The notes beneath the pieces were generated by a model, which had not been told where the DNA came from, did no database searches, and was given only the letters and a program-made list of their open reading frames with translations. Both the position numbers and the translations under genes were made by a program. 64,000 bases of DNA, from the NCBI RefSeq assembly GCF_000164865.1, contig NC_014618.1, positions 2,480,001-2,544,000 of the forward strand, in the 5' to 3' direction. Source of the stretch: [Enterobacter] lignolyticus SCF1 (GTDB lineage Bacteria; Pseudomonadota; Gammaproteobacteria; Enterobacterales; Enterobacteriaceae). Numbering within the stretch: the first letter of the stretch is position 1; every line of letters begins with the position of its first letter. Shown one piece after another: positions 33,859 through 42,979 of this stretch.

Positions 33859-36840
33859 ATGCTGGTGACACTGTGCGACTACCAACAGAGCGTGACGCTT
33901 ATCGCCAACAGCGGGGTGCAGTTCCTTGATTTCGGCCTGACGCCGCAGGACGCGCTGAGCCGCGGCCGTTTTGTCCGCAAAACCGCCAACGGCCCGCTGC
34001 TGCGCCTGGACTATGATATCGTCAACAGCCGCTACACTCTGCCTGCGGAAAACGGCAGCCAGCCGGAGGTGGTCAAGCCGGAAAGCACGCTGTCGCTTGA
34101 CCACTCGCTCGCCCTGCTCGACGGCGTGTGGCTGCCGTTGCCCTTTCTGCGCTTCAACCCGCCGCGCACCTTCGTAGAGGGGCCAGATAACTGGGCGCGG
34201 ATGCAAATTCGTCGGCTGGAACAGCCGGACAGCGCGGGCCACAGCCACCGCGTGACCCTCGCGCTGGACAGCCAGATCCACGGCAACCTGCCGCCGCATC
34301 TGGCGCCCGGCGAAAACGACGTGCTCAACGGCACGCGCTTTGCGCTGGCCTGGCGCGACGACGAAATCGCCGATTTCCTCGATCAGACCTGGATCGACGG
34401 CTGGCTGCGCGAGGTTTTCACCCAGCACGCCGCCCAGCTGGAAAACCGTAGCGAACGCGATATCGCCCAGGCGCTGCGCAGCTTTGAATACCAGGGCCAC
34501 TGGCTCAACCTGCTGGCGCTGCTGGGCGAGCAGCTGTCGGTGCCGGAAGTAAAAATCGTCACCGAAACGGTGAGCACACCGGCGATCCCCGTCGATTTAA
34601 TTCTCGACGTCGGCAACAGCCACACCTGCGGGGTGATCATCGAAGATCATGGCGATGCCAACGACGGCCTGCGCCAGACCGCCGAGCTGCAGGTGCGCTC
34701 GCTCAGCGAACCGCAGTTCCTCAACGCCCCGCTGTTCACCAGCCGCCTCGAGTTCTCCGAAGCCCGTTTTGGCAAACAGCATTACTCCGTAGAGAGCGGC
34801 CGCGAAGACGCTTTCGTCTGGCCGTCGATCGTTCGCGTCGGCGATGAGGCCCGCAAGCTTGCCACCCAGCGCCTCGGCACCGAAGGCAACAGCGGGATCT
34901 CCAGCCCGCGCCGCTACCTGTGGGATGAAACGCCCACCGTGCAGGACTGGCGCTTCAGCCAGATGAACGCCCGTACCCAGCGCGAACCGCTGGCGACCGC
35001 GTTTCCGCTGACCAACCTGATGAACGACGACGGCCAGCCGCTGTTTACGCTGCCGCTCGACGAACGCATGCCGGTGTTTTCACCGCAGTACAGCCGCAGC
35101 ACGCTGATGACCCACATGCTGTGCGAGCTACTGGCGCAGGCGCTGGGGCAGATCAACAGCGTTGCCACCCGTCTGCGTCTGGGCTTTCCCTCCTCGCCGC
35201 GCCAGCTGCGCACGCTTATCCTGACGCTCCCCTCGGCGATGCCGAAGCAGGAGCGGGAAATTTTCCGCCGCCGGATGTTTGAAGCCATCGCCCTGGTGTG
35301 GAAATCCCTCGGCTGGCATCCGCAGGATGACGATTTTGTTACCGCGAAGCAGCAGGACAAAAGCGTCGTGCCGGTGCCGCGCATTCATATGGAATGGGAT
35401 GAGGCCAGCTGCGGACAGCTCGTCTGGCTGTATAACGAAGCGATGTCGCATTTTGGCGGCCAGACCGAAACCTTCTTCGCCGCCCTCGCCCGCCCGGACC
35501 GCCAGGCGGCGGATGCCGTCGCGCCGGGACGCGCGCTGCGCGTGGCGTCGGTTGACCTCGGCGGCGGCACCACCGATATGGCGATCACCCAGTATCAGCT
35601 CGACGACGGCACTGGCAGCAATGTTAAGATCACGCCGCAGCTGCTGTTCCGCGAAGGGTTTAAAATTGCCGGCGACGATATCCTGCTGGACGTTATCCAG
35701 CGCTGCGTGCTGCCTGCGCTGCAAACGCAGCTGCAAAAATCGGGCATTACCGATGCCCCGGCGCTGATGGCGACGCTGTTCGGCGACTCCGGGCGTATTG
35801 ATACCCAGGCCGTCCTGCGCCAGCAAACGGCGCTGCAGCTGTTTATGCCGATAGGCCACGCCATTCTCGCCGCCTGGGAGCGCTGCGATATTAACGATCC
35901 GCTGGCCGGGCTGCACGCGACCTTTGGCGAGCTGCTCAAGCACGCGCCGACTCGTAACGTGATGAACTACGTCGGCCAGGCCATTGGCCACGCGCTTCCG
36001 GCGGGCTCTGAGCCCTTCGACCTGCTGGCCGTACCGCTACAGGTGAGCTTCAACGAACTGCGCGACGCCATGCTGGCAGGCGAATTTACCATCGCCGCGC
36101 CGCTGCACGCCGTCTGCGAGGCCATCTCGCACTATCAGTGCGATGTGCTGCTGGTCACCGGACGCCCCGGCTGTCTGCCCGGCGTGCAGGCGCTGATCCG
36201 CTACCTACAGCCCGTCCCCGTTAACCGCATGGTGTGGATGGACAGCTACCACGTACATGAATGGTATCCGTTCAGCCAGCAGGGCCGTATCGGCAACCCG
36301 AAATCGACCGCCGCCGTCGGCGCGATGCTCTGTAGCCTGGCGCTGGATCTCCGCCTGCCGCGCTTTAACTTCAAAGCCGCCGACATCGGGGCATACTCCA
36401 CGGTGCGCTATCTCGGGGTGCTGGATAACACCGTCAATACCCTGCGCGAGGAAAACGTCTGGTATGCCGGTATCGATCTCGATAAGCCGGGGGCAAAAGT
36501 CGATGCCAGACTGCACTTCCCGCTGCGCGGCAACGTCACGCTCGGCTTCCGTCAGCTGGCCAACGCGCGCTGGCCGGCTACGCCGCTGTACACCCTGAGC
36601 ATTAACTCCCCGGAGGTGGCAAAAGCCATCGCGGGCGACGGCGTGCTGCAGGTTCGTTTGCAGTTGACCGGCGGCAGCCGTAGCGAAGGGCCGGAGGCCT
36701 TTACGCTAAGCGATGCCTGGCTACAGGACGGCACCCCGGTGCCGCCGGATGCCCTGACGCTGAAATTAAACACCCTGGCCGACCGCCGTCACAGCGGCAG
36801 CCACTACTGGATTGATAGCGGGAGCGTATATCTGAAATGA
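33859..36840 (+). CDS. srfB: SrfB, large actin/Hsp70-like ATPase-fold protein
   Basis: 993 residues, the usual SrfB length. Motifs of the actin/Hsp70/FtsA superfamily are readable: phosphate-1 LILDVGNSHTCGVII (about residues 245-260), phosphate-2 VDLGGGTTDMAITQY (about 563-580) and an adenosine-type loop LLVTGRPGCLPGVQALI (about 764-780). The first 240 residues and the last 200 are not explained by that fold. No membrane segment. Overlaps srfC by 4 bases. The ATPase reading is my inference from motifs; the family is listed as a putative virulence factor. Confidence 0.88.
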   Translation: MLVTLCDYQQSVTLIANSGVQFLDFGLTPQDALSRGRFVRKTANGPLLRLDYDIVNSRYTLPAENGSQPEVVKPESTLSLDHSLALLDGVWLPLPFLRFNPPRTFVEGPDNWARMQIRRLEQPDSAGHSHRVTLALDSQIHGNLPPHLAPGENDVLNGTRFALAWRDDEIADFLDQTWIDGWLREVFTQHAAQLENRSERDIAQALRSFEYQGHWLNLLALLGEQLSVPEVKIVTETVSTPAIPVDLILDVGNSHTCGVIIEDHGDANDGLRQTAELQVRSLSEPQFLNAPLFTSRLEFSEARFGKQHYSVESGREDAFVWPSIVRVGDEARKLATQRLGTEGNSGISSPRRYLWDETPTVQDWRFSQMNARTQREPLATAFPLTNLMNDDGQPLFTLPLDERMPVFSPQYSRSTLMTHMLCELLAQALGQINSVATRLRLGFPSSPRQLRTLILTLPSAMPKQEREIFRRRMFEAIALVWKSLGWHPQDDDFVTAKQQDKSVVPVPRIHMEWDEASCGQLVWLYNEAMSHFGGQTETFFAALARPDRQAADAVAPGRALRVASVDLGGGTTDMAITQYQLDDGTGSNVKITPQLLFREGFKIAGDDILLDVIQRCVLPALQTQLQKSGITDAPALMATLFGDSGRIDTQAVLRQQTALQLFMPIGHAILAAWERCDINDPLAGLHATFGELLKHAPTRNVMNYVGQAIGHALPAGSEPFDLLAVPLQVSFNELRDAMLAGEFTIAAPLHAVCEAISHYQCDVLLVTGRPGCLPGVQALIRYLQPVPVNRMVWMDSYHVHEWYPFSQQGRIGNPKSTAAVGAMLCSLALDLRLPRFNFKAADIGAYSTVRYLGVLDNTVNTLREENVWYAGIDLDKPGAKVDARLHFPLRGNVTLGFRQLANARWPATPLYTLSINSPEVAKAIAGDGVLQVRLQLTGGSRSEGPEAFTLSDAWLQDGTPVPPDALTLKLNTLADRRHSGSHYWIDSGSVYLK

Positions 36841-38978
36841 GTCGCATACAGACATTCATCGACTGGACCCAGACCACCCGCCAGGTCTCCGCGCTGTTTG
36901 ATAACGATGCCGACGCGCTGCTCACCCGGCTGCAGGCGCTGAACGCGCAGCAGCAGGCGCTACAGCAGGCGCAGCGCGCACCGGTTAGCATTGCGCTGTA
37001 CGGCTGCTCGCAGGGCGCGAAAGCGCATCTGCTTGGCGCATTATGCGCCAGCGGCCAGGGGCGGCTGATGGTGCGCGCCGGGAATAAAACCTTCGACTAT
37101 TTTAGCCATATCAACCCCGGCCATGCGCTGACCCGCATGGCGCTACGTTTTTCCCGCGAAGCCGCAGCGCCTGATGACGCGTTTCCGCTACGCCTGCATC
37201 TGATGAGCGAAACGGATCTGGTGCAGCTGTTTATCGCCCACGCGCTGCGCCAGGGCGCGGTTCGCCAGGTGGACAAGGCCGTGGTGGTGGCGCGCCTGAA
37301 TGCGTGGCAGGCGCTGCGCCAGTCACAGCCCGCTGCGGGCGTCAGCCGCGAGGACGTCGCCGCGCTGGCCCGCTTCTGGCAGGGGGTGGTTCCCACGCGC
37401 CAGCAGCAGTTTGATGATGCGCTCTGGCAGCAGTTTATTCAGCTGATCCCCTGCCTCGACCTCAGCGCGCGCGCCAGTGCGTGGGCGCTGCTGTGGGGCG
37501 AGCAGCAGGAGCTGACCCGCCAGTGGCTCGCCCTGGCGCACGTCCTGCAGCAGTGCGGACACGCGGGAGAAGTGGCGGCGCCGCTCAGCCTGCTGGTCGA
37601 CGGTTTTGCCCTGCCTGCAGAAGGTTTCCTGACGCCGGAGTATGCGCCGGAAGGCGAAGTGCTGGCGCATCCGCTGGCGGGCGAAAACCTGCTCAGCGCC
37701 GTAAGCCTGCCGATAGACGCCCTCGCCCTGCTGACCCGCGAGCTGGTGCTGCCGGTTGAAAACGGCGTACTGGATAACGTCGACCTGATTGATATTCCGG
37801 TGCCCGAACCCACCGACGCCGCGCCGCTGTGGGCCAGCAAATGCCACTGGCTGCTCGACAGCTACCGCCAGCGCTGCCAGCCCGATCTGCTGCTCGTCTG
37901 CAACGCGGCGACGGTTCGGGCGCAGATCCCGGCCACCGCCAGACGGCTGCTGCAGTGGGTGGACGATACCCAGCCGCAGCAGGACGGCGCGCTTCCCGGG
38001 CTGGTGTGGGCCATTACCCCGCAGGACGATCGTTTCGTACACAAACGCAATCTGGATGAAGCGGTGCAGCAGCTTATCGGCAAACCCGGCCAGCGCTGGG
38101 GAACGCTTCAGGCGCTGGACAGCAGCAGCCTTCAGCGGCTGATCGAATGGCTGTCGCAGGCGACGGTGCCGGCACAGCGTCAGAACCGCCTGCAGCTGCA
38201 GGACGCGCGGCTGCTGCAACAGGCGCAGCGGCTGATGTCGGCGTGGAAAGCACCGGCCAACGCTGATGCCGCGCACGGCCGCGCCCAGGCCGAAAGCGTG
38301 GTGCGCGAGCTGCAAAAACAGGCGGCAACGCTTGGCGAACTGCTGGAAGGGCTTCTTCCCGCCCAGCAGTATTTCGAGCAGCTCTGCCAGGCACAGCCGC
38401 CGCGGGAAGAGAAAGTCAGCGCGCTGTTTAGCGACAGCGTGGACCTGTTCGCCCTGCCGGACGACAGCCCGCGCAACGCCGCCGGGCAGCAGGATCGCGG
38501 TTTTGCCGCCCATGCGCTGTGGGTCAGCTATTTGCGCCAGTGGAGCCGCAGCGAGGATAACGCCCGCCGCTATGGCGTCGCCCCCCAGACGCTACAGCAG
38601 CTGGCGGACATTTTAATCGTCACCAGCTACCGCCTGGAGCTGCCCCAGCAGCTGCAGGCCGTGATGCTGGACGAGCGCGCCAGCGCCTCGCAGCTGCGCG
38701 CTATTATCAGCAACTATCTGGCATGGCTGGGCTATACCCGCGTTCCGCCCCAGGCGCGACCGGCCAGCCGGATAGCCAAAGGTAGCACGCTGTTCGCCGC
38801 CAGCGCGCACAGCACCGAACGCCTCACGGAGCTTGGCGAAAACCCGGCGCACGCGGCAACCCGCTACGTTTACGACTGGCTGGTCGCCCTCTTCACCCGG
38901 GCCTGCGAAGCGCCGGATTACCGCCATCCGCTGGATATCCCCGACGACGCCCGCGCCGCGCTGAACGCGTTATTTTAA
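36837..38978 (+). CDS. srfC: SrfC, P-loop-like third protein of srfABC
   Basis: 713 residues, Gln- and Leu-rich, largely helical. Near the N-terminus (about residues 49-68) SIALYGCSQGAKAHLLGAL sits on a beta-strand/loop/helix like a Walker A, but the box GCSQGAKA keeps the Lys and lacks the usual second Gly and final Ser/Thr. A candidate Walker B/G3-like NVDLIDIPVP follows near residue 315. This looks like a dynamin-type GTPase fold that may have lost or altered nucleotide binding. It starts within the srfB stop (ATGA), so the products are probably made in fixed ratio. Confidence 0.87.
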   Translation: MSRIQTFIDWTQTTRQVSALFDNDADALLTRLQALNAQQQALQQAQRAPVSIALYGCSQGAKAHLLGALCASGQGRLMVRAGNKTFDYFSHINPGHALTRMALRFSREAAAPDDAFPLRLHLMSETDLVQLFIAHALRQGAVRQVDKAVVVARLNAWQALRQSQPAAGVSREDVAALARFWQGVVPTRQQQFDDALWQQFIQLIPCLDLSARASAWALLWGEQQELTRQWLALAHVLQQCGHAGEVAAPLSLLVDGFALPAEGFLTPEYAPEGEVLAHPLAGENLLSAVSLPIDALALLTRELVLPVENGVLDNVDLIDIPVPEPTDAAPLWASKCHWLLDSYRQRCQPDLLLVCNAATVRAQIPATARRLLQWVDDTQPQQDGALPGLVWAITPQDDRFVHKRNLDEAVQQLIGKPGQRWGTLQALDSSSLQRLIEWLSQATVPAQRQNRLQLQDARLLQQAQRLMSAWKAPANADAAHGRAQAESVVRELQKQAATLGELLEGLLPAQQYFEQLCQAQPPREEKVSALFSDSVDLFALPDDSPRNAAGQQDRGFAAHALWVSYLRQWSRSEDNARRYGVAPQTLQQLADILIVTSYRLELPQQLQAVMLDERASASQLRAIISNYLAWLGYTRVPPQARPASRIAKGSTLFAASAHSTERLTELGENPAHAATRYVYDWLVALFTRACEAPDYRHPLDIPDDARAALNALF

Positions 38979-39015
38979 GACGGCAACCGGCCGCAGAAAT
39001 GTGCGCCGGTTGTCC

Positions 39016-39774
39016 TCAGCCGGGGGTAAAAATGTGCGCCAGCGTTTCTGCAAGCGCAGAGGGGTTTTCCCACGACATCGAATGCCCCGCATCGGCGATC
39101 GCATGCAGCGGTATACCCGCCGCAGCGGCCTTTTGCGCATCAGCGTCCGGCAGGGAACGCTCGCCGACAATCAGCGCTTTGGGGCATGACAGCTGAGCAA
39201 AACGCGCCCACCATGAGGGCGTTACTCCCTCTACCAGGCTCCTTGCTCCCCGCCACACGGCCCATGGCGCCGTATTTTGCAGGCACCCTTTCCACGCGGA
39301 GGTTTCCGCCTCAACCATCTGCCGGAATCCCCGGTCCACAAACGCCCGTTCAGTTTGTTCGACGATCCGGCGGCTGAACTCGCCGCCTCCCGCGTGGAAA
39401 TTAGGCTCCGAGACCGCAAGGGCTAAGACCTGCGCGCAGGCGCGTTCCGCCAGCTCAATAGCGATGCTGCCGCCCATGCTATGGCCATACAGGAAATAGC
39501 GGCTAACGCCATGATGAGTAAGGACCTCCGCGACGACCTCGGCCTGATGGCTGGTGCTGTAGTCGTAATCAGCGGGTTTGTCGCTAAAGCCGCTGCCCGG
39601 CAGATCGATGAGAATCGCGCGGCGTCCGGACAGGGCCGGGTCCGACGCCAGACGAGGATATTCGTAGGACGATGCGCATCCCAGCCCGTGAATAAATACA
39701 ATCGGATCGCCGTCGCCCGGCAAGTCGTGCCAGCGCACCGCCGCGCCGGCAACCCGTGAGATCATAACGTTCAT
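39016..39774 (-). CDS. Cytoplasmic alpha/beta-hydrolase
   Basis: 252 residues. Oxyanion HGLG (IVFIHGLGCASSYEY), nucleophile elbow GHSMGG (about residue 97) and catalytic His in IADAGHSMSWENP near the C-terminus make a complete serine hydrolase of the lipase/epoxide hydrolase-like AB_hydrolase_1 family. The acid is probably Asp in DLPGSG or in the ERSLPDAD region. No signal peptide. The substrate cannot be told. An alternative Met three codons in (MISRV) is possible. Convergent with srfC, 37 bases apart. Confidence 0.8.
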   Translation of the reverse strand: MNVMISRVAGAAVRWHDLPGDGDPIVFIHGLGCASSYEYPRLASDPALSGRRAILIDLPGSGFSDKPADYDYSTSHQAEVVAEVLTHHGVSRYFLYGHSMGGSIAIELAERACAQVLALAVSEPNFHAGGGEFSRRIVEQTERAFVDRGFRQMVEAETSAWKGCLQNTAPWAVWRGARSLVEGVTPSWWARFAQLSCPKALIVGERSLPDADAQKAAAAGIPLHAIADAGHSMSWENPSALAETLAHIFTPG

Positions 39775-39841
39775 TATTCGCCTCCTTAATCACTGTATTT
39801 ATATACAGCACGATGAGGCGAATAACCAGTCCGGATACGGT

Positions 39842-40015
39842 TCAGAAAAGCGACAGCAGCAGCGCCACGGGGAAGCTAAACGGCCAGGTGGCGCCAATCA
39901 GTACGGTGGCAATCAGGCGGATACAGAAACTTTCTTTCGTCAGGAACCAGGTAATAAAGGCACAAATTACTGCCATAACGGCATAGAAAACCAACATCTT
40001 TTGGTACAGCGTCAT
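39842..40015 (-). CDS. ortT: Small membrane toxin-like protein OrtT
   Basis: 57 residues with two membrane helices, starting MTLYQKMLVFYAVMAVICAF and ending ATWPFSFPVALLLSLF, closely matching E. coli OrtT (YdcX), an orphan GhoT-like toxin that slows growth under stringent conditions and has no known antitoxin. I reject the longer open frame (extra 21 residues) because E. coli OrtT starts at MxLYQ. In E. coli it sits between ydcY and ydcW; here srfABC and other genes lie between it and ydcY. Confidence 0.88.
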   Translation of the reverse strand: MTLYQKMLVFYAVMAVICAFITWFLTKESFCIRLIATVLIGATWPFSFPVALLLSLF

Positions 40016-40194
40016 GCTAAAGCCTGCAAGGAAATCAAAAAACGTGTGGAATATGCAACTTTTTTTGAATTCCATCAAGTTTTAACATAAATAATGTAAG
40101 TTCTGGCGATCGTTACAGCAATTTTGCTCTCTGTATTGGCGTTTTCCATTTTTGCCATCTATATGATTAGAGGCTAATTTGCTCCGGAGGCACA

Positions 40195-40287
40195 ATGGAC
40201 GTTTCCAGCAGAACGGTGGTCCTGATTAATCTGCTCGTGGCGATCGCGCTGCTCTGGCTACTGTCGATGCGCTTTGGCTGGTTCTAA
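40195..40287 (+). CDS. yncL: Small membrane protein YncL
   Basis: 30 residues: MDVSSRTVVLINLLVAIALL and then WLLSMRFGWF. One membrane helix. Matches E. coli YncL (31 residues, MNVSSRTVVLINFF... with the same MRFGWF end), a stress-linked small inner-membrane protein. CCGGAGGCACA gives a strong ribosome binding site 6 bases before ATG. Too short for ordinary gene calling. Confidence 0.88.
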   Translation: MDVSSRTVVLINLLVAIALLWLLSMRFGWF

Positions 40288-40309
40288 GCCCCACGAGCCA
40301 TCGATAACG

Positions 40310-40555
40310 TTACTGGGCGGTACTTTTGCTGCGGGCGGTACTGGCGTTAAACGCCGCCTGAAGCGCGGCCGCATTATCATAATTCGACGCGTCATACTTC
40401 GGCAGCGGATGCGCTTTTTCATACGCCCACTCGGCCGCTACGCAGTCGTCCTTGGTTCCGCCGTTTTTCTGGCATTCGGCAATTCGGTGCGCCGGAGAAT
40501 TTGTACAACCACTCAATGCTGCCAGCGCGACAACGGCGCAAATCACTTTCTTCAT
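40310..40555 (-). CDS. Small lipoprotein
   Basis: 81 residues with a lipoprotein signal: MKKVICAVVALAALSGCTNS, lipobox ALSGC with Cys about residue 17. The mature part has two more Cys (AECQKNGG, KDDCVAAEW) suited to one disulfide, then an Ala/Asn-rich helix (YDNAAALQAAFNASTA). Asn/Ser after the lipid Cys gives no inner-membrane retention signal, so the outer membrane is expected. Family not recognised. A ribosome binding site-like AAGAA is near the ATG. Confidence 0.75.
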   Translation of the reverse strand: MKKVICAVVALAALSGCTNSPAHRIAECQKNGGTKDDCVAAEWAYEKAHPLPKYDASNYDNAAALQAAFNASTARSKSTAQ

Positions 40556-40664
40556 GTTAAATACCAGACGTTCTCACCAGGAATGCGAAAGTCGCCAATC
40601 CTCGCACGGCGTCAGGGGGAAAGTCAAAAAGTGATGTACATCACAAAGCAGCCGGCAGATAAAA

Positions 40665-40691
40665 AAATCCCCTCAACGCTGAGGGGATTTT
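40665..40691 (-). terminator. Terminator after patD
   Basis: AAATCCCCTCA-ACGC-TGAGGGGATTTT: 8-bp GC core extended by A/T pairs; on the minus strand it is followed by seven T. It lies 35 bases past the patD stop and closes the ydcSTUV-patD operon; the T-run on the plus side makes it bidirectional. Confidence 0.88.
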
Positions 40692-40725
40692 CCGTTACGC
40701 CATAGTGCGTTAATGGCGCGTCGCC

Positions 40726-42153
40726 TTAACCGTGCTTAATCATCACGTGGCGCACCACGGTATAGTCCTCAAGACCGTATACCGACATATCCTTGCCATA
40801 GCCGGAAAGCTTCTGTCCGCCGTGCGGCATTTCGCTGACCAGCACAAAGTGGGTGTTAACCCAGGTGCAGCCGTACTGCAGGCGCGCGCAGAAACGGTGG
40901 GCGCGGCCAACGTCTTTGGTCCACACCGAGGAGGCCAGACCATACTGAGAGTCGTTAGCCCAGGCCAGCACCTGCGCCTCATCGTCAAACGACGTGACGC
41001 TCACCACCGGGCCAAACACTTCACGCTGTACAATCGCATCGTGCTGACGCGCGCCGGCCAGCACCGTCGGCTGGTAATAATAGCCGTTGCCGTCGGCCTT
41101 GCGCCCGCCGGTGACGACCTTAATGTGTCCCAGCGCTTTCGCCTTCTCTACCGCATCGCTGACGCGCGCGAGGTGCGCGGCGGAGCTGAGCGGCCCAAGC
41201 TCGGTGCTTTGATCCTCAGGCGCCCCCATCTTCAGGCTCGCGACCGCCGCCCCCAGTTTCTCCACCAGTTGGTCGTAAATCCCCTTCTGGGCGTAGAGTC
41301 GGCAGGCGGCCGTACAGTCCTGCCCGGCGTTGTAGAAGCCGAAGGTGCGGATACCTTCCACCACCGCATCGATATCGGCGTCGTCAAAGACGATCACCGG
41401 CGCTTTACCGCCAAGCTCCATATGGGTGCGCTTGATGGACGACGCGGTGTGGGAAATGATGTGCTCGCCGGTGGCAATAGAGCCGGTCAGCGAGACCATG
41501 CGCACTTTTTCATGGCCGGTCAGCGGGTCGCCGACGGTTTTCCCGCGGCCAAACAGCACGTTCACCACCCCTGCCGGGAAGATGTCTTTCGCCAGCTCGG
41601 CCAGCTTCAGCGCGGTCAGCGGGGTAATTTCTGACGGTTTCATGACCACGCAGTTACCCGCCGCCAGCGCCGGAGCCAGCTTCCACGCGGCCATCATCAG
41701 CGGGTAGTTCCACGGCGCGATAGAGGCCACCACGCCAAGCGGATCGCGGCGAATCATCGAGGTATGCCCTTCGAGATATTCTCCCGCCGCCTGGCCGTTG
41801 AGGCAGCGGGCCGCACCGGCAAAGAAGCGGAACACGTCGGCGATCGCCGGGAGCTCGTCGTTCAGCACGCTGTGCAGCGGCTTGCCGCAGTTCAGCGATT
41901 CGAGTCGGGCAAAGGCTTCCGCATTCTGCTCAATGACATCCGCCAGCTTCAGCAGGCACTCCGCACGCGCTTTCGGCGTGCTCTGCCCCCACTGCTGGAA
42001 GGCGCGATCGGCCGCGCTGACGGCGGCATCGACCTGTTCAGGTGTGGCTTCATGGATCTCCACCAGCACCTCGCCCGTTGCCGGATTATAAACAGGCTGC
42101 TTCTCACCTTCACCCGCAACCAGTTCACCATTTATCAATAAGTTGTGTTGCAT
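40726..42153 (-). CDS. patD: Gamma-aminobutyraldehyde dehydrogenase
   Basis: NAD-dependent oxidation of 4-aminobutanal (from putrescine by PatA) to GABA. I start at MQHNLLINGELVAGEGEKQP, giving 475 residues against 474 in E. coli; the longer open frame would reach into ydcV. Catalytic Cys in NAGQDCTAACRLY and Glu in THMELGGKAP are intact, with the NAD motif SLTGSIATGEH. Last gene of the ydcSTUV-patD operon, 19 bases after ydcV. Confidence 0.95.
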   Translation of the reverse strand: MQHNLLINGELVAGEGEKQPVYNPATGEVLVEIHEATPEQVDAAVSAADRAFQQWGQSTPKARAECLLKLADVIEQNAEAFARLESLNCGKPLHSVLNDELPAIADVFRFFAGAARCLNGQAAGEYLEGHTSMIRRDPLGVVASIAPWNYPLMMAAWKLAPALAAGNCVVMKPSEITPLTALKLAELAKDIFPAGVVNVLFGRGKTVGDPLTGHEKVRMVSLTGSIATGEHIISHTASSIKRTHMELGGKAPVIVFDDADIDAVVEGIRTFGFYNAGQDCTAACRLYAQKGIYDQLVEKLGAAVASLKMGAPEDQSTELGPLSSAAHLARVSDAVEKAKALGHIKVVTGGRKADGNGYYYQPTVLAGARQHDAIVQREVFGPVVSVTSFDDEAQVLAWANDSQYGLASSVWTKDVGRAHRFCARLQYGCTWVNTHFVLVSEMPHGGQKLSGYGKDMSVYGLEDYTVVRHVMIKHG

Positions 42154-42172
42154 AGCCTTCTCCATCATTGTC

Positions 42173-42979
42173 TCATTTTCCGTGACCGGCGACCGTTTCG
42201 CCGTCACGGGTCAGCCACCAGGCCCCTAAAATTGGCAACATCGTTACCAGCATCACCAGCAGCGCCACCACGTTAGTGACAGGAACGTCACGCGGGCGGC
42301 CCAGCTGGTTGAGCAACCACAGCGGCAGCGTGCGTTCGTGCCCTGCGGTAAAGGTCGTGACGATAATTTCGTCAAACGACAGCGCAAACGCCAGCATGCC
42401 GCCCGCCAGCAGCGCCGAGCCGAGATTCGGCAGCACTACGTGGCGGAAGGTTTGCCAGCCGTTGGCGCCCAGGTCCATGGAAGCCTCCACCAGGCTCCAG
42501 GACGTCCGCCGAAAGCGCGCAATCACATTGTTAAAAACCACCACCACACAGAAGGTTGCGTGCCCGACGACGATGGTGAAAAACCCCGGTTCAAGGTTGA
42601 TGGCCTTAAACGCGGTTAACAACGCGAGGCCGGTGATGATCCCCGGCAGCGCGATCGGCAGTAGTAGCAGCAGCGAAATCGCATTTTTACCAAAAAACTC
42701 GCTGCGCCAGAGCGCGGCGGCGGCGAGCGTTCCCAGCACCAGCGCCAGGGCCGTCGCCAGCGCCGCGATTTGAAGTGACAACGTCACTGCATCAAGAATA
42801 TCGCCGCGCGACGCCGCTACGGAAAACCAGTGCAGCGTCAGCCCCTGCGGCGGAAAGCTGAAGGCGGCGTCTTCGGTGTTAAAGGCATAGATAGCGATAA
42901 TCGCCAGCGGGAAATGCAGGAAAATCACCCCACCCCAGGCCGCGATTTTCAGGAACAACGGTGCTCGTTCAGAGTGCAT
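42173..42979 (-). CDS. ydcV: ABC transporter permease YdcV
   Basis: 268-residue inner-membrane permease of the spermidine/putrescine (PotC-like) type, about six helices. The EAA loop for the ATPase is SLVEASMDLGANGWQTFRHVVLPNL. Nearly identical in core to E. coli YdcV. Overlaps the ydcU stop by 11 bases. Together with YdcU it forms the channel of the YdcSTUV importer. Confidence 0.94.
   Translation of the reverse strand: MHSERAPLFLKIAAWGGVIFLHFPLAIIAIYAFNTEDAAFSFPPQGLTLHWFSVAASRGDILDAVTLSLQIAALATALALVLGTLAAAALWRSEFFGKNAISLLLLLPIALPGIITGLALLTAFKAINLEPGFFTIVVGHATFCVVVVFNNVIARFRRTSWSLVEASMDLGANGWQTFRHVVLPNLGSALLAGGMLAFALSFDEIIVTTFTAGHERTLPLWLLNQLGRPRDVPVTNVVALLVMLVTMLPILGAWWLTRDGETVAGHGK

Noticed and set aside
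42154..42207. 18-residue extension of patD into ydcV
   Set aside because: The E. coli protein starts at MQHxLLINGEL and a Met is present there; the extension would overlap the upstream gene.
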